A stretch of 64,000 bases of DNA from Candidatus Nanopelagicales bacterium (GCA_017848795.1 JAFIHG010000050.1:94449-158448); one strand, 5' to 3'. Shown: positions 20,648 through 31,332, numbered from the stretch's first letter. Translations and numbers: made by a program. Notes: a model not told the origin generated them from the sequence alone.

Positions 20648-21957
20648 CCACGACGGTCGGCCCGGCCAGCTATTTCGATCCCAGCCGCATCGAGGAGCTC
20701 GACGACCGCAGCGCCGAGCTGGTGCGGCGCAGGGATCGCGATCTCGGCCCGGCGTACCGGCTCTTCTACGAGCAGCCGGTGCACGTCGTACGCGGCGAGG
20801 GCGTGCACCTGTACGACCCGGAGGGCAACGAGTATCTCGACTGCTACAACAACGTCCCGGTCGTCGGTCACGCACACCCGCGGGTGACCGAGGCGATCGC
20901 GACCCAGGCGGCCCGCCTGAACACCCACACCCGGTACCTGCACGAGGCCGTGCTGCGCTACTCCGAGGACCTGCTCGCCACGATGCCCGGCGAGCTGGGC
21001 CACGTCATGTTCAGCTGCACCGGGTCCGAGGCGGTCGATCTGGCGCTGCGGATCGCGAAGTACCGCACCGGCCGGCGCGGCGTGATCGTGACGCGCAATG
21101 CGTACCACGGGGTGACGACCGAGACGGCGAGCGTGTCGCCGTCCCTCGGCGGGCTGCACCGGCTCGCCGACTGGGTGCGCGTCGTCGACCCGCCCGCCGG
21201 TCCGCAGGGCGCGCAGCAGTTCCAGCTGCAGGTCGCCCAGGCCGCGGCAGATCTCGTCGCAGCCGGCGAAGGCGTAGCCGCACTGCTCGTCGACTCGATC
21301 TTCACCTCGGACGGCATCCTTCCCGAACCCGCGGGACTGCTCGCACCCGCCGTCGCGGCGGTCCGAGACGCCGGAGGCCTCTACATCGCCGACGAGGTGC
21401 AGGCCGGTTTCGCGCGGACGGGCGAGGCGATGTGGGGCTTCCAACGGCACGGCGTCGTGCCCGACCTCGTCACGCTCGGCAAGCCGATGGGCAACGGCAT
21501 GCCGGTGGCGGCCACTGTCGTACGGCCGGAGGTGGTCGCGGAGTTCGGCCCCGAGGTGCGGTTCTTCAGCACCTTCGGCGGAAACCCGGTCTCGATCGCG
21601 GCAGCCCAGGCAGTGCTCGACGTGATCCACGACGAAGACCTGCAGCAGCACGCGTTCACGGTCGGCGAGCAGCTGCGCAAGGGGCTGCGGGAGCTCGCGA
21701 CCCGGCACCGGGCGATCGTGGACGTCCGCGTCGCCGGGCTCTTCGCGGGCGTCCAGCTCGCCGACTCCGACGCAAGGCCCGCGACCGGGCTCGCGCTCGC
21801 GGTGATGAACGACCTGCGCCGGCGCCGGCTGCTCATCGGGACCGCCGGTCTCGAGGACGACGTGCTGAAGATCAGGCCTCCGCTGCCGTTCTCCGCCGAT
21901 GACGCCGACCGGCTCGTCACGGAGCTCGACAACGCCCTGACCGCGCTCAGCGGTTAG
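20644..21957 (+). CDS. class-III aminotransferase (AGXT2 / ethanolamine-phosphate lyase-like)
   Basis: A 437-residue PLP enzyme of the class-III aminotransferase fold. The cofactor-binding block is I-A-D-E-V-Q-A-G-F-A-R-T-G, and the Schiff-base lysine is in T-L-G-K-P-M-G-N-G. The N-terminal G-N-E-Y-L-D-C-Y-N-N-V-P-V-V-G-H segment resembles the AGXT2-like and ethanolamine-phosphate phospho-lyase branch, so either transamination or phospho-lyase chemistry is possible. ATG 20644 has GGGAG six bases upstream; a GTG two codons earlier is less favoured. The gene is divergent from octT, and its stop overlaps the HNH-gene stop by four bases. Confidence 0.85.
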   Translation: MTTTVGPASYFDPSRIEELDDRSAELVRRRDRDLGPAYRLFYEQPVHVVRGEGVHLYDPEGNEYLDCYNNVPVVGHAHPRVTEAIATQAARLNTHTRYLHEAVLRYSEDLLATMPGELGHVMFSCTGSEAVDLALRIAKYRTGRRGVIVTRNAYHGVTTETASVSPSLGGLHRLADWVRVVDPPAGPQGAQQFQLQVAQAAADLVAAGEGVAALLVDSIFTSDGILPEPAGLLAPAVAAVRDAGGLYIADEVQAGFARTGEAMWGFQRHGVVPDLVTLGKPMGNGMPVAATVVRPEVVAEFGPEVRFFSTFGGNPVSIAAAQAVLDVIHDEDLQQHAFTVGEQLRKGLRELATRHRAIVDVRVAGLFAGVQLADSDARPATGLALAVMNDLRRRRLLIGTAGLEDDVLKIRPPLPFSADDADRLVTELDNALTALSG

Positions 21958-23684
21958 AACGGTGGTTCGTCCTCGATCATCTGTGGTTCGGGTGCGCGTG
22001 GTGGACCCGAGTCAGGCCCGGGTGGGGCGCCGGGGTTGGGCAGGTATGCCTGGGGACGGACGGTGACGTGCTGGCCCCAGAGGGTGTGCCAGGTCATGGA
22101 GCCGTCCGCGTGACCGTCGTTGATGTCGACGAATCCGGCGGTCTTCAACGCGTGGTGTAGTTCGCACAGGCCGCCTTCGTTGGCGGTGTTGCTGGGCCCC
22201 AGCGGGTACGGCAGGCGGTGGTCGACTTGTCTGGCGGGCCGCTCGCAATAGGGCGCGGTGCAGCGCTTGTCCCGGGCGCGGATGAAGCGGATCAAGGGTT
22301 CTGGCAGGTAGGTGCGGCGCCCGTAGTCGAGCAGGTGCCCGGTGACCGGGTCGGTGACGATGCGCCGCCACACCTGCACGGCTCTGGCCAGCTCGCGTCC
22401 TACCGGGGCGGGGATGGGTTCGCCGTCGAGCAGGCAGGGGTTGTCGGCTTCGCGGCGCAGCGTGGCCAGATCGATGACCAGGTGTCCTTCGAGCACCCGG
22501 CGCCGGGAGTGTCCGCAGGTGCAGGTGCACGCGTCGGCGGCGTCGGTCTCACCGGTGTCGCTGGTCGGGGCGGTGTCGCTGATCTCCTGGGTTTCGTTGC
22601 CCGTACGTAGCGGTGGGGTGCCGAGGATGGCGGCGGCGAGCACATCTGCCCGGCAGGCGCCGAGGCGGGCGCCGGGATCGGTCCGCGCGGCGCGGGCGCC
22701 GCCGCGCGCGTGTTGCAGGTCGCGAGCTTGGCGGGTGAGCTCGGCGTGCACGGCGGCGATGGTCGAGGCGTCATCGTGAGCGCTCAGCTCGCCCATCGGT
22801 TCCCCGGCGCGGGTGCGGGTGGTGACGTCGCGGCGTTCGAGGGCTTGGCGGCGTCGTTCTGCGCTGCCGTGCGGGTCGACCGCGCAGATGGCGGTGCGTA
22901 CGGCGCGGCGGAACTGGGCCACGGTCTGCTCGCCGGCGCGGGGCAGCACCCGCGCTTGGATCTCCTGCTGCTTGTCCTGCGCGCTGCGCCAGGGCACGGC
23001 CTGCCCGGTCTCGGGGCGATCGCCCAGTTGCGGGTCGTCTTCGAGGACCGCGGTCTCGGCGACAAGCACCCCCAGGTGGGCCCGGCTGATGTCGCCGTGC
23101 GCGAGCCGGTCCCGGGTCGCGGAGAACACGGTGGCGGCGGCGCGGGCGTCCTCGAGCAGTCCTTCCGCGGCATAGGTGCCGATCGTGCAGACGACGGAGA
23201 TCTCCTCGGCCAGGTGCTTGTCTGCCAGGAACCCGTCGCTGCTCTCGCGGTCCGGTGGGGGGCACAGTGCGGCGACGATGTCCAGTTCGCGGGCGGCGAG
23301 CCAGCCGCTCAACCGGCGGATCAGGGCCAGCTGCGCCAGGCGCTGGTACGGCGTCCCGGCCGTGTCGATCGTGGCCGGGTCGGCCGCGATCACCGGCAGC
23401 AGGCTGTGCGGGTCCAGGTCGGTCGAGGTGGTGCACAGCTGCTCGAGCCAGGTGGCCTGCGCGAGCCGGTAGCGGTCCTCATCTGCCAGGTCTGCAACGA
23501 CCTCCTCGGCGTCCGGGTCGTCCGGCCCGGCCAGCGCGGCCAGCGCGGCGCGTTCGAACTGGTCGAGCATGGCGAGCTCGGCGTTGAACGCTGCCAGGTC
23601 CGCGGCCGTCAGCTGCGCGGCATACGCCCGCTCCGCAGCGCTCACCTCGACAGTGCGGGTGCGACGCTTCCGGCTCGGTGACAT
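21954..23684 (-). CDS. DUF222 / HNH endonuclease domain protein
   Basis: A 576-residue protein with an N-terminal DUF222 helical region (about 30-400) and a C-terminal HNH nuclease module (about 475-530) with C-T-A-P-Y-C-E, Q-V-D-H-R-L-P and L-C-E-L-H-H. This is the 13E12-repeat family, found in many copies in actinobacterial genomes and often near mobile DNA; its cellular role is unknown. A cysteine cluster C-T-C-T-C-G-H near 385 may bind metal. I place the start at ATG 23684, six bases after a strong TATGAT box; the ATG at 23690 abuts that box and would leave no room for initiation. Confidence 0.88.
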   Translation of the reverse strand: MSPSRKRRTRTVEVSAAERAYAAQLTAADLAAFNAELAMLDQFERAALAALAGPDDPDAEEVVADLADEDRYRLAQATWLEQLCTTSTDLDPHSLLPVIAADPATIDTAGTPYQRLAQLALIRRLSGWLAARELDIVAALCPPPDRESSDGFLADKHLAEEISVVCTIGTYAAEGLLEDARAAATVFSATRDRLAHGDISRAHLGVLVAETAVLEDDPQLGDRPETGQAVPWRSAQDKQQEIQARVLPRAGEQTVAQFRRAVRTAICAVDPHGSAERRRQALERRDVTTRTRAGEPMGELSAHDDASTIAAVHAELTRQARDLQHARGGARAARTDPGARLGACRADVLAAAILGTPPLRTGNETQEISDTAPTSDTGETDAADACTCTCGHSRRRVLEGHLVIDLATLRREADNPCLLDGEPIPAPVGRELARAVQVWRRIVTDPVTGHLLDYGRRTYLPEPLIRFIRARDKRCTAPYCERPARQVDHRLPYPLGPSNTANEGGLCELHHALKTAGFVDINDGHADGSMTWHTLWGQHVTVRPQAYLPNPGAPPGPDSGPPRAPEPQMIEDEPPF

Positions 23685-23690
23685 GCTCAT

Positions 23691-23719
23691 ATCATACGCA
23701 TGTACTGCGGCCCTTGCAA
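23691..23719 (-). promoter_or_regulatory. near-consensus promoter of the DUF222-HNH gene
   Basis: TTGCAA (23714-23719) and TATGAT (23691-23696) are 17 bases apart, and the -10 box is six bases before ATG 23684. It is the best sigma-70-type promoter in the window. It lies in an AT-richer 108-base gap, with a run of five T residues beside it. Confidence 0.7.
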
Positions 23720-23792
23720 GGCTTTTTCGTGAGTATTTCCAACTACTTTCTGCCGCCCGAGGATCACTGAGGGCGACCGGTGCCAGCAGCGG

Positions 23793-25229
23793 TCAGTCCT
23801 GCAGCACCTGCACGGTGGCCAGCGTCGGGTCTGCGGCGTACGCGATGCGCAGCCCCGCCTCGCCGGCGGCGCGCAGCCGCGCGAGGGCGTCGGCGGTGAC
23901 CTCCTCGCCGGGCACCAGCACCGGCACTCCCGGTGGGTACGGGGCGATCAGCTCGGCGCAGGTGCGCCCGGCCGCTGCGGCGAACGGGACCGCCTCCCGG
24001 TCGGCGAAGAACGCCTCGCGTGGGGTGCAGCGCTGCGGCGAGAAGCTGCCCCACTGGCTGGCTGCCTGTACCGGCCGCGGCGCGCCCGCGGGAGCGTCCA
24101 TCGCGGTGCGCAGCGTCTCGGTCAGCAGGTCGAAGGCGGCGTCGTCGTCGAGCAGCCCGGCGATGGGTACGAGCGTGTCGCGGTCGGCCATCTCCACCCC
24201 GATGCCGACGTCCTGCAGCGCCTGCTCCAGCTCGACTCCCGACCGTCCGGAAGCCGCTGTGAGCAGGACGATCTTCGCCGGGTCGAAGCGGCCGGGGAAG
24301 TCGTCCGGGCCGGGCGCGAGCAGGCCGGTCGGTCGCAGCGCCGCCCGCAGCCGTGTCACCCGCGCCGCCAACGCCGTGAGCAGCTCGCGTCCGACGGGAG
24401 CGGCGAGCAGCGCGCGCGCCGCGTCGATGCTCGCCAGGATCGCCCCGGACGGGCTGGTGGTGTGCCCGGCGTCGAACCCCCGGTCCAGCCGATCCGCGGC
24501 CAGCCGGTCGGTGCGCGCCAGCAGCAGCGAGGCCTGGCTGAACGCCGGCAACGTCTTGTGCGCGCTGATCACCATCGCGTCGGCACCCCGCGCCATCGCG
24601 TGCTGCGGGTATCCGGGCGCGAACCCGAGGTGCGCTCCCCAGGCCTGGTCCACGATCACGGGTACGTCGCGGGCGTGCGCGAGCTCGCAGATCGCCGTGA
24701 CGTCGGCGAGGGTCCCGAGGTAGGAGGGCTCCACGCACAGCACGCCGACGGCGTCCGGGTGCTCGTCCAGCGCGCGCTCGAGACCGGGCAGCGACAGCCC
24801 GGACGGGATGCCGAACCGGTCGTCCACCTCGTTGGGCAACCACACCGGGTGCAGGCCCGCGAGCACCAGGCCGAGCAGCGTGCTGCGATGCGCCGTCCGC
24901 GTGACGAGCACCGTCTGGCCGGGTCGGCCGAGGGCGAGCACCGCCGCCTGGTTGGCGTGGCTGGATCCTCCGACGGAGAACCGGCACCAGTGCGCACCCC
25001 ACAGCTCGGCCGCCTTGCGCTCGGCGTCGCGCAGCACACCCCGCTCGAGCTTGACCGTGTCGATGCCGCCGTGCAGCGGTACGTCACCGTCGAGCAGCCG
25101 GCCGTACGCCGCATCGAGCCGGCCGGCCCGCCGTTTGTGCCCGGGGATCGCGAAGGTGACCGGGTCGGCTGCGACGTGAGCCGCGAACGCCTGCAGCAAC
25201 TCGGCATCCGCCACCCATTGCGCCGTCAT
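23793..25229 (-). CDS. Orn/Lys/Arg decarboxylase-like PLP enzyme
   Basis: A 478-residue fold-type-I PLP protein. The N-terminus has F-A-I-P-G-H-K-R-R, the PLP lysine is in I-S-A-H-K-T-L-P-A-F-S-Q, and the cofactor Asp is in V-I-V-D-Q-A-W-G-A-H. A C-terminal domain with E-L-I-A-P-Y-P-P-G-V-P matches the small Orn/Lys/Arg decarboxylase class. It probably decarboxylates a basic amino acid to a polyamine precursor; the exact substrate cannot be read from sequence. The start ATG 25229 is seven bases from a TAACCT box and lacks a ribosome-binding site. It is divergent from the MFS gene. Confidence 0.88.
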   Translation of the reverse strand: MTAQWVADAELLQAFAAHVAADPVTFAIPGHKRRAGRLDAAYGRLLDGDVPLHGGIDTVKLERGVLRDAERKAAELWGAHWCRFSVGGSSHANQAAVLALGRPGQTVLVTRTAHRSTLLGLVLAGLHPVWLPNEVDDRFGIPSGLSLPGLERALDEHPDAVGVLCVEPSYLGTLADVTAICELAHARDVPVIVDQAWGAHLGFAPGYPQHAMARGADAMVISAHKTLPAFSQASLLLARTDRLAADRLDRGFDAGHTTSPSGAILASIDAARALLAAPVGRELLTALAARVTRLRAALRPTGLLAPGPDDFPGRFDPAKIVLLTAASGRSGVELEQALQDVGIGVEMADRDTLVPIAGLLDDDAAFDLLTETLRTAMDAPAGAPRPVQAASQWGSFSPQRCTPREAFFADREAVPFAAAAGRTCAELIAPYPPGVPVLVPGEEVTADALARLRAAGEAGLRIAYAADPTLATVQVLQD

Positions 25230-25236
25230 CCGCGTC

Positions 25237-25276
25237 AGGTTAGCCGGGCCCGCCCCGGGTCCCGCGCTGCTAGCGT
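25237..25276. promoter_or_regulatory. divergent promoters of the decarboxylase and MFS genes
   Basis: On the minus strand TAACCT (25237-25242) is seven bases before ATG 25229. On the plus strand TAGCGT (25271-25276) is nine bases before ATG 25286. The two -10 boxes are 28 bases apart, so each -35 region falls close to the other promoter and shared control is possible. Confidence 0.5.
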
Positions 25277-25285
25277 CGCCGCACC

Positions 25286-26623
25286 ATGACGACTGGGGCC
25301 CAGCCGCGGACGAACGCGGTGCTGTCGCGCCGGCGCTTGCTCGGCTTCGCCGCCGGGTCGGTCGGGACCGGGGTGTTCAGCACCGTCCCGGGGCTGCTGC
25401 TGCTGTTCCTGCTCACCGACGTGCTCGGTGTACCGGCCGGCTGGGCCGCGGCGATCCTGGTGCTGCCCAAGGCGTGGGACGTGGTGCTCAACCCGATCGT
25501 CGGCTCGGCCAGCGACCGCGAGGCGGTCCGCACGGGGCGCCGGACGCGCCTGCTCACCGTCGGTGCGATCGGTGTGCCGGTCTGCTTCGTGCTGCTGTTC
25601 GCGGTGCCGATCCCGTCGGGCGCCGGAGCGGCGCTGTGGGTCACGGCGGCGTTCGTCGCCGCCGCGACGGCGTACGCCTGCTTCCAGGTGCCGTACGCCG
25701 CGCTGCCCGTCGAGATGTCCCCCCTCGAGCGCCAGCGCACCCGTGCGGTCGCCTGGCGGATGGTCGCGCTCACCGTCGGGATCCTCGTCTCGGGGGGCCT
25801 GGCCCCCGCGATCGTCGACGCGCTCGGCAAGGACCGGCCGGCGTACGCCGTGATGGGACTGGTCGTCGCCGTCATCGTGCTCGCCGCGATGCTCACTGCG
25901 GCCCGCTCGACGCGCTGGGTGCCGTCCCGGCCGGGTGCGCAGTCCCTCGGGCTGCGCGAGTCGTTCGCGCTCGCGCGCGGCAACACGTTGTTCTTCCTGC
26001 TGATGTCGTCGTACGTGCTGCAGGCGCTGGCGGTGGCGACGATGCTGGCCGGCGCCGCGTACGTCGCGACCTACCGGCTCGGCGACTACGCGCTCACCAG
26101 CGCACTGTTCGTCGCGCTGGTCGGACCGACCGCCCTCGCCGTGCCGGCGTGGAACGCGCTGGCGGGTCGGGTGCGCCGTATCCACCTGCTGATCACCGCC
26201 ACCGTGGTGTACGCGCTGGGTGCGGCGGCGTTCCTGCCCGTCGCCGGGACCGGGTCGGTGACCGGGGCGCTGCTGCTCGCGGCGCTGCTCGGCGTCTGCT
26301 ACGCCGCGCTGCAGCTGTTCCCGTTCGCCCTGCTGCCCGACACGGTGCTCGCCGACGCGGGCCGTACCGGCAGCGCGCAGGCCGGCGCCTTCACGGGGTT
26401 GTGGACCGGAGGCGAGACGCTCGGCTTCGCGCTCGGACCCGGGGTGTACGCGGCGGTCCTCGCGACCGGGGCGTTCCGCTCCTCGACGTTCGACGCCCCC
26501 GTCACCCAGCCGGACTCCGCCCTCGCCGCGGTGCTCCTCGGCTTCTCCGCGGTCCCGGCCGTGCTGCTGCTCGTCAGCCTGCCGCTGCTCCTCGCGTACG
26601 CCCGCCGCGAGCAGTCGCGGTGA
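25286..26623 (+). CDS. MFS transporter (MFS_2 / GPH-like)
   Basis: A 445-residue protein with about twelve hydrophobic segments. The N-terminal G-T-G-V-F-S-T-V-P-G-L-L and the later W-D-V-V-L-N-P-I-V-G then S-D-R motif match the glycoside-pentoside-hexuronide/MFS_2 group, which symports sugars or other small solutes with cations. The loop P-Y-A-A-L-P-V-E-M near 145 is also typical. The substrate is unknown. The stop codon overlaps the start of the HD hydrolase gene (GTGA), so the two are translationally coupled. Confidence 0.87.
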   Translation: MTTGAQPRTNAVLSRRRLLGFAAGSVGTGVFSTVPGLLLLFLLTDVLGVPAGWAAAILVLPKAWDVVLNPIVGSASDREAVRTGRRTRLLTVGAIGVPVCFVLLFAVPIPSGAGAALWVTAAFVAAATAYACFQVPYAALPVEMSPLERQRTRAVAWRMVALTVGILVSGGLAPAIVDALGKDRPAYAVMGLVVAVIVLAAMLTAARSTRWVPSRPGAQSLGLRESFALARGNTLFFLLMSSYVLQALAVATMLAGAAYVATYRLGDYALTSALFVALVGPTALAVPAWNALAGRVRRIHLLITATVVYALGAAAFLPVAGTGSVTGALLLAALLGVCYAALQLFPFALLPDTVLADAGRTGSAQAGAFTGLWTGGETLGFALGPGVYAAVLATGAFRSSTFDAPVTQPDSALAAVLLGFSAVPAVLLLVSLPLLLAYARREQSR

Positions 26624-27264
26624 GCACCGGTGCGCCCGGCCGGGACGACCTGCCTGCGGGCCTGCGCCGCGAGCTGCGCGCCCGGTACGGCGAGCCGCAC
26701 CGGCGCTACCACGACGGTCGCCACCTGGACGCGGTGCTCGCCGCCGTCGACGAGCTCGCCGGCGAGGCGGACGACCTCACCGCGGTGCGCCTGGCCACGT
26801 GGTTCCACGACGCGGTCTACGACCCGACGCGCAGCGACAACGAAGCGGCCAGCGCGCGGCTCGCCGAGCGGCTGCTGCCGGCGTACGGCGTCGACGAGCA
26901 GCGGGTGGCCGAGGTGGGCCGGCTGGTGCGGCTGACCGCCACCCACGACCCGGAACCAAACGACCGTGACGGGGCGGTGCTCTGCGATGCGGACCTGGCG
27001 ATCCTGGCCGCGGCCCGTCCGGCGTACGACGCCTACGTGCGCGAGGTCCGCGCGGAATACGGACAGTTGTCGGACGCCGGGTTCGCCGCCGGCCGCGCGG
27101 CGGTGCTGCGCGGACTGCTCGGCAGGGACCGGCTGTTCCGGACCCGGACGGGCTACCGGCGCTGGGAGCGCGCGGCGCGGACGAACCTCAGCCGGGAGTT
27201 GGCCGCACTCGCCGGCGCCGCAGCCCCGCCGCCCGCAGCCGGGTCATCAGCTCCCGGGACGTGA
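26620..27264 (+). CDS. HD-superfamily metal-dependent hydrolase (COG4339-like)
   Basis: A 214-residue predicted phosphohydrolase. The metal-ligand set is R-R-Y-H-D-G-R-H (about residue 28), [10 protein letters not shown] (about 65), a helix with N-E-A-A-S-A, and D-A-D-L-A-I-L (about 128). This pattern is the small HD family often annotated as a predicted metal-dependent HD hydrolase, substrate unknown. GTG 26620 overlaps the MFS stop. A Gly/Ala/Pro tail overlaps the antiparallel DUF4031 gene by 77 bases. Confidence 0.85.
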   Translation: MSTGAPGRDDLPAGLRRELRARYGEPHRRYHDGRHLDAVLAAVDELAGEADDLTAVRLATWFHDAVYDPTRSDNEAASARLAERLLPAYGVDEQRVAEVGRLVRLTATHDPEPNDRDGAVLCDADLAILAAARPAYDAYVREVRAEYGQLSDAGFAAGRAAVLRGLLGRDRLFRTRTGYRRWERAARTNLSRELAALAGAAAPPPAAGSSAPGT

Positions 27265-27460
27265 CGAGCACGGCTCCCGCGGCGACCGCCTGCGCGAGCC
27301 GCTCCTCGGGCAGGTCGTAGTGGTCCCGGTCGAACCCCCGGCGCGGGATGCCGAGCCGGCCGGCGAACTCGTGCAGCTCGTCGTACGACTCGTCGCTCAC
27401 CAGGTGACCCCACAGCCGCCCGCGGAACGTCCACTTGGGCGGGTCGACCAGGATCGTCAC
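27188..27460 (-). CDS. DUF4031 domain protein
   Basis: A 90-residue protein matching DUF4031: it opens with I-L-V-D-P-P-K-W, contains W-G-H-L-V-S-D and a D-H-Y-D-L-P-E motif near 47. The family is common in actinobacteria and has no assigned function. Its 3' end overlaps the HD hydrolase gene on the other strand. The GTG start has a TAGCAT box exactly six bases upstream and no ribosome-binding site. Confidence 0.88.
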   Translation of the reverse strand: MTILVDPPKWTFRGRLWGHLVSDESYDELHEFAGRLGIPRRGFDRDHYDLPEERLAQAVAAGAVLVTSRELMTRLRAAGLRRRRVRPTPG

Positions 27461-27466
27461 GCCCGC

Positions 27467-27472
27467 ATGCTA
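27467..27472 (-). promoter_or_regulatory. leaderless promoter of the DUF4031 gene
   Basis: TAGCAT (minus strand) is six bases from the GTG at 27460. A plus-strand TAGGCT at about 27520 may be the -10 box for the divergent kgd, with a leader of about 55 bases. Confidence 0.6.
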
Positions 27473-27586
27473 GGTGCGTCGCGGTCGCGGCGGTCGCCCA
27501 CGTCGGCGCGGCGACGCGTAGGCTGGGCGACGCCGACCCGGGACGCTCCGGAGCCCGGGCAGACCAAGTCCCCAGGAGAGACCTCC

Positions 27587-30500
27587 GTGTCACCGGAGCC
27601 AGCGTCGCCGTCCGACACCAGCACCGACCTGCTCGCGAGCTTCGGTCCCAACGAGTGGCTCGTCGACGAGATCTACGAGCAGTACCTGACCGACCGCAAC
27701 CAGGTCGACCCCGCCTGGTGGGAGTTCTTCGCCGACTACTCCCCCACCGAGCACGCCGCGGTACGCGCGCCCGCGAACGCCGAGCAGGCGTCGGTGCCCA
27801 CGACGGCCGGGCCGGACCCGGCCGCAACCGCCCCCACGGCGCCTGCTGCGCCCGCCACTGCGCCGACCGCGCCCGCACGTCCCACGCCGGCTGCTGCCCC
27901 GGCCGCGCCCGCCACTTCGACGCCCCCCTCGCCCGCGGCCCCGCCGCAGCGCGACAACGGCTCGGACCCTGTCGAGTCGGTGGCACTGCGCGGCGCCGCC
28001 TCCCGCGTGGTGAGCAACATGGAGGCGAGCCTCACGGTCCCCACGGCGACGAGCGTGCGGACCGTCCCGGCGAAGCTGTTGATCGACAACCGGATCGTCA
28101 TCAACAACCACCTGGCGCGCAGCCGCGGCGGCAAGGTGAGCTTCACCCACCTGATCGGGTGGGCGGTCGTCCGGGCGCTGCGCGCCAACCCGGAGATGAA
28201 CTACGCGTACGCCGAGGTCGACGGCAAGCCCACGCTGCGCCGGCACGAGGCGGTGAACCTCGGGCTCGCGATCGACCTGGAGCGGCCCGACGGCACGCGC
28301 CAGCTGCTCGTGCCGAGCATCAAGAACGCGCACGACATGGACTTCGCCGGGTTCTGGTCGGCGTACGAGGACCTGATCCGCCGGGCCCGGTCCGGCAAGC
28401 TCACCGTCGACGACTTCGCCGGCACCACGATCAGCCTGACCAATCCGGGCACCATCGGCACCGTCCACTCCGTGCCGCGGTTGATGGCCGGCCAGGGCAC
28501 GATCATCGGCGTCGGTGCGATGGAGTACCCGGCGGAGTTCCAGGGAGCGGCACCGGAGACCCTGGCGCGCCAGGCGGTCAGCAAGACGCTCACCCTCACC
28601 TCGACCTACGACCACCGGATCATCCAGGGCGCGCAGTCCGGGGAGTTCCTCCGCGTCGTCCACCAGCTGCTGCTCGGGGAGCAGGACTTCTACGACGAGG
28701 TCTTCGCCGCCCTGCGCATCCCGTACGAGCCGATCCGGTGGGCCCAGGACATCGCCACGGCGCACGACGACGACCTGGACAAGACCTCCCGGGTGCAGCA
28801 GCTCATCCATGCCTACCGCGTGCGCGGCCACCTGATGGCCGACACGAACCCCTTGGAGTACCACCAGCGTTCGCACTCCGACCTCGACGTCGGCAGCCAC
28901 GGGCTGACGCTCTGGGACCTCGACCGCGAGTTCGCGACCGGCGGGTTCGGCGGCACGCGGTTCGCCAAGCTGCGGGACATCCTCGGGATCCTGCGCAACT
29001 CGTACTGCCGCACGATCGGCATCGAGTACATGCACATCCAGGACCCCGAGCAACGGCAATGGATCCAGGAGCGGGTCGAGATCCCGCACGCCAAGCCCGA
29101 CCGGGCCGAGCAGCTGCGGATCCTGGCCAAGCTCGGCGCCGCCGAAGCCTTCGAGACCTTCCTGCAGACCAAGTACGTGGGGCAGAAGCGGTTCTCGCTG
29201 GAGGGTGCGGAGACGGTGATCGCGCTGCTGGACGCTGTGCTGTACAGCGCCGCGGCCGCGCAGCTCGACGAGGTCGCGATCGGTATGCCGCACCGTGGAC
29301 GGCTCAACGTCCTGGCGAACATCGTCGGCAAGTCGTACAGCCAGATCTTCCGGGAGTTCGAGGGCGGCTTCGACCCGGGCATGGCGCACGGCTCCGGTGA
29401 CGTCAAGTACCACCTCGGAGCAGAGGGCACGTACACGTCCGCCGACGGGCAGCAGATCGCGGTGTCGCTCACCTCGAACCCGTCACACCTGGAGGCCGTG
29501 AACCCGGTGCTGGAGGGGTACGCCCGGGCCAAGCAGGACCTGCTGGACCGGGGCGACGCCTACCCCGTACTGCCGATCCTGCTGCACGGCGACGCGGCGT
29601 TCGCCGGCCAGGGCGTCGTGTCGGAGACGCTCACGCTCTCCCAGCTGCGTGGCTACCGCACGGGCGGCACGGTGCACGTCGTCGTGAACAACCAGGTCGG
29701 GTTCACGACCTCCCCGGCGGCGAGCCGCTCCTCGACGTACGCCACCGACGTCGCCCGCACGGTGCAGGCGCCGATCTTCCACGTGAACGGCGACGACCCG
29801 GAAGCATGCGTGCACGTCGCCCGGCTGGCCTTCGAGTTCCGGCAGGCGTTCAAGAAGGACGTCGTCATCGACATGGTCTGCTACCGGCGCCGCGGCCACA
29901 ACGAGGCGGACGACCCGTCCCTCACCCAGCCGCGGATGTACAAGATCATCGACAACAAGCGGTCGGTGCGCAAGCTCTACACCGAGGGCCTGATCGGCCG
30001 CGGCGACATCACGGTCGAGGAGGCCGAGCAGGCGCTGCGCGACTACCAGGCCGAGCTGGAGAAGGTGTTCCAGGCGACCAAGGAAGTGACCGCCGAGGAG
30101 TCGTTGAACGAGCGGTCGCGGCAGGTGGAGCGCGAGGGGCAGAAGGCGCTCGTGCCGCAGCGTCCGGCCGCGGAGGTGGCGACCGCCATCAGCGACGAGA
30201 CGGTCAAACGGGTCATCGACTCCCAGCTGTCCCTGCCCGACGGTTTCGCGGTCCACCCGCGGCTCGCGCCGCAGCTGCAGCGGCGGGCCCGGATGATCGA
30301 GCAGGACACCATCGACTGGGCGCTCGCCGAGACGCTCGCGATCGGCTCGCTGCTCACGGAGGGGCGAGCCGTACGCCTCGCCGGGCAGGACACCCGTCGC
30401 GGCACCTTCGGCCAGCGGCACATCGTCATCGTCGACCACGAGACCGGATGGCAGTACAAGCCGCTCAAGCAGTGCTATGCGGGCGGCGGCAAGCTCTACG

Positions 30501-31327
30501 CGTACGACTCCCCGCTCTCGGAGTTCGCCTGCCTCGGCTTCGAGTACGGCTACTCGGTCGCCCGTCCGGACGCGCTCGTGATGTGGGAGGCGCAGTTCGG
30601 CGACTTCGCGAACGGTGCCCAGACGATCATCGACGAGTTCATCGCGTCCGGCGAGCAGAAGTGGAACCAGCGCTCGTCGGTCGTCATGCTGCTGCCCCAC
30701 GGCTACGAGGGGCAGGGCCCGGACCACTCCTCGGCGCGGCCGGAACGGTTCCTGCAGCTGTGCGCCGAGGACAACATGACGATCGCGATGCCGTCCACGC
30801 CGGCGTCGTACTTCCACCTGCTGCGCTGGCAGGTCTACTCCAAGCTGTACCGCCCGCTCGTCGTGTTCACGCCGAAGTCGATGCTGCGCAACAAGGCCGC
30901 GGTCTCGGCCACCGAGGACTTCGTCGACGGCACGTTCCGCTCGGTGCTGCCGGACGTGATGGCCGACCCTGCGGCGGTGCGCAAGGTGCTGCTGTGCAGC
31001 GGCAAGCTCTACTGGGAACTGGTTGCGGAGCGTACGGCCCGCGGTGCGACCGACACCGCGATCGTCCGTCTCGAGCGGCTCTACCCGATACCGACCCGCA
31101 CGCTGCCGGAGGCCCTGGCGGGCTACCCGAACCTGCAAGAGGTGCGCTGGGTGCAGGAGGAGCCGGCCAACCAGGGGGCCTGGTCGTTCATGGCGATGAC
31201 GCTGCCCGCGGTGATCGGTCGCGGCCTGCTGGGGATCACCCGGCCCGCGTCCTCGTCGCCGGCGGTCGGTTCGCACCACCGCCACGACGTGGAGCAGCGC
31301 ACCATCGTCGAGCGTGCGTTCGGGTAG
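27587..31327 (+). CDS. kgd: multifunctional 2-oxoglutarate decarboxylase / dehydrogenase E1 (Kgd)
   Basis: A 1246-residue actinobacterial fusion enzyme at the 2-oxoglutarate node of the TCA cycle. Domains in order are: the SucA-type N-terminal segment (about 10-45, with [10 protein letters not shown]), a long Ala/Pro/Thr linker (about 60-125), an E2-like acyltransferase domain (about 135-360, active His in Y-D-H-R-I-I-Q-G), then the thiamine-diphosphate E1 domain with [14 protein letters not shown] and V-V-N-N-Q, and the transketolase C-terminal domain. Homologues act as decarboxylase, E1 and carboligase. GTG 27587 follows AGGAGAG by six bases. A DUF6104 gene starts five bases after the stop. 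Confidence 0.97.
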   Translation: MSPEPASPSDTSTDLLASFGPNEWLVDEIYEQYLTDRNQVDPAWWEFFADYSPTEHAAVRAPANAEQASVPTTAGPDPAATAPTAPAAPATAPTAPARPTPAAAPAAPATSTPPSPAAPPQRDNGSDPVESVALRGAASRVVSNMEASLTVPTATSVRTVPAKLLIDNRIVINNHLARSRGGKVSFTHLIGWAVVRALRANPEMNYAYAEVDGKPTLRRHEAVNLGLAIDLERPDGTRQLLVPSIKNAHDMDFAGFWSAYEDLIRRARSGKLTVDDFAGTTISLTNPGTIGTVHSVPRLMAGQGTIIGVGAMEYPAEFQGAAPETLARQAVSKTLTLTSTYDHRIIQGAQSGEFLRVVHQLLLGEQDFYDEVFAALRIPYEPIRWAQDIATAHDDDLDKTSRVQQLIHAYRVRGHLMADTNPLEYHQRSHSDLDVGSHGLTLWDLDREFATGGFGGTRFAKLRDILGILRNSYCRTIGIEYMHIQDPEQRQWIQERVEIPHAKPDRAEQLRILAKLGAAEAFETFLQTKYVGQKRFSLEGAETVIALLDAVLYSAAAAQLDEVAIGMPHRGRLNVLANIVGKSYSQIFREFEGGFDPGMAHGSGDVKYHLGAEGTYTSADGQQIAVSLTSNPSHLEAVNPVLEGYARAKQDLLDRGDAYPVLPILLHGDAAFAGQGVVSETLTLSQLRGYRTGGTVHVVVNNQVGFTTSPAASRSSTYATDVARTVQAPIFHVNGDDPEACVHVARLAFEFRQAFKKDVVIDMVCYRRRGHNEADDPSLTQPRMYKIIDNKRSVRKLYTEGLIGRGDITVEEAEQALRDYQAELEKVFQATKEVTAEESLNERSRQVEREGQKALVPQRPAAEVATAISDETVKRVIDSQLSLPDGFAVHPRLAPQLQRRARMIEQDTIDWALAETLAIGSLLTEGRAVRLAGQDTRRGTFGQRHIVIVDHETGWQYKPLKQCYAGGGKLYAYDSPLSEFACLGFEYGYSVARPDALVMWEAQFGDFANGAQTIIDEFIASGEQKWNQRSSVVMLLPHGYEGQGPDHSSARPERFLQLCAEDNMTIAMPSTPASYFHLLRWQVYSKLYRPLVVFTPKSMLRNKAAVSATEDFVDGTFRSVLPDVMADPAAVRKVLLCSGKLYWELVAERTARGATDTAIVRLERLYPIPTRTLPEALAGYPNLQEVRWVQEEPANQGAWSFMAMTLPAVIGRGLLGITRPASSSPAVGSHHRHDVEQRTIVERAFG

Positions 31328-31332
31328 CGGCC

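Noticed and set aside
23711..23729. Palindrome CCTTGCAAGG followed by TTTTT as a plus-strand terminator
   Set aside because: No plus-strand gene ends upstream of it. The aminotransferase stop is 1.7 kb away, and the sequence is better read as the -35 region of the minus-strand HNH promoter.
26966..27586. Open frame extending Kgd upstream
   Set aside because: The extension is a shadow of the HD and DUF4031 genes. GTG 27587 has AGGAGAG at proper spacing and gives the usual N-terminus.
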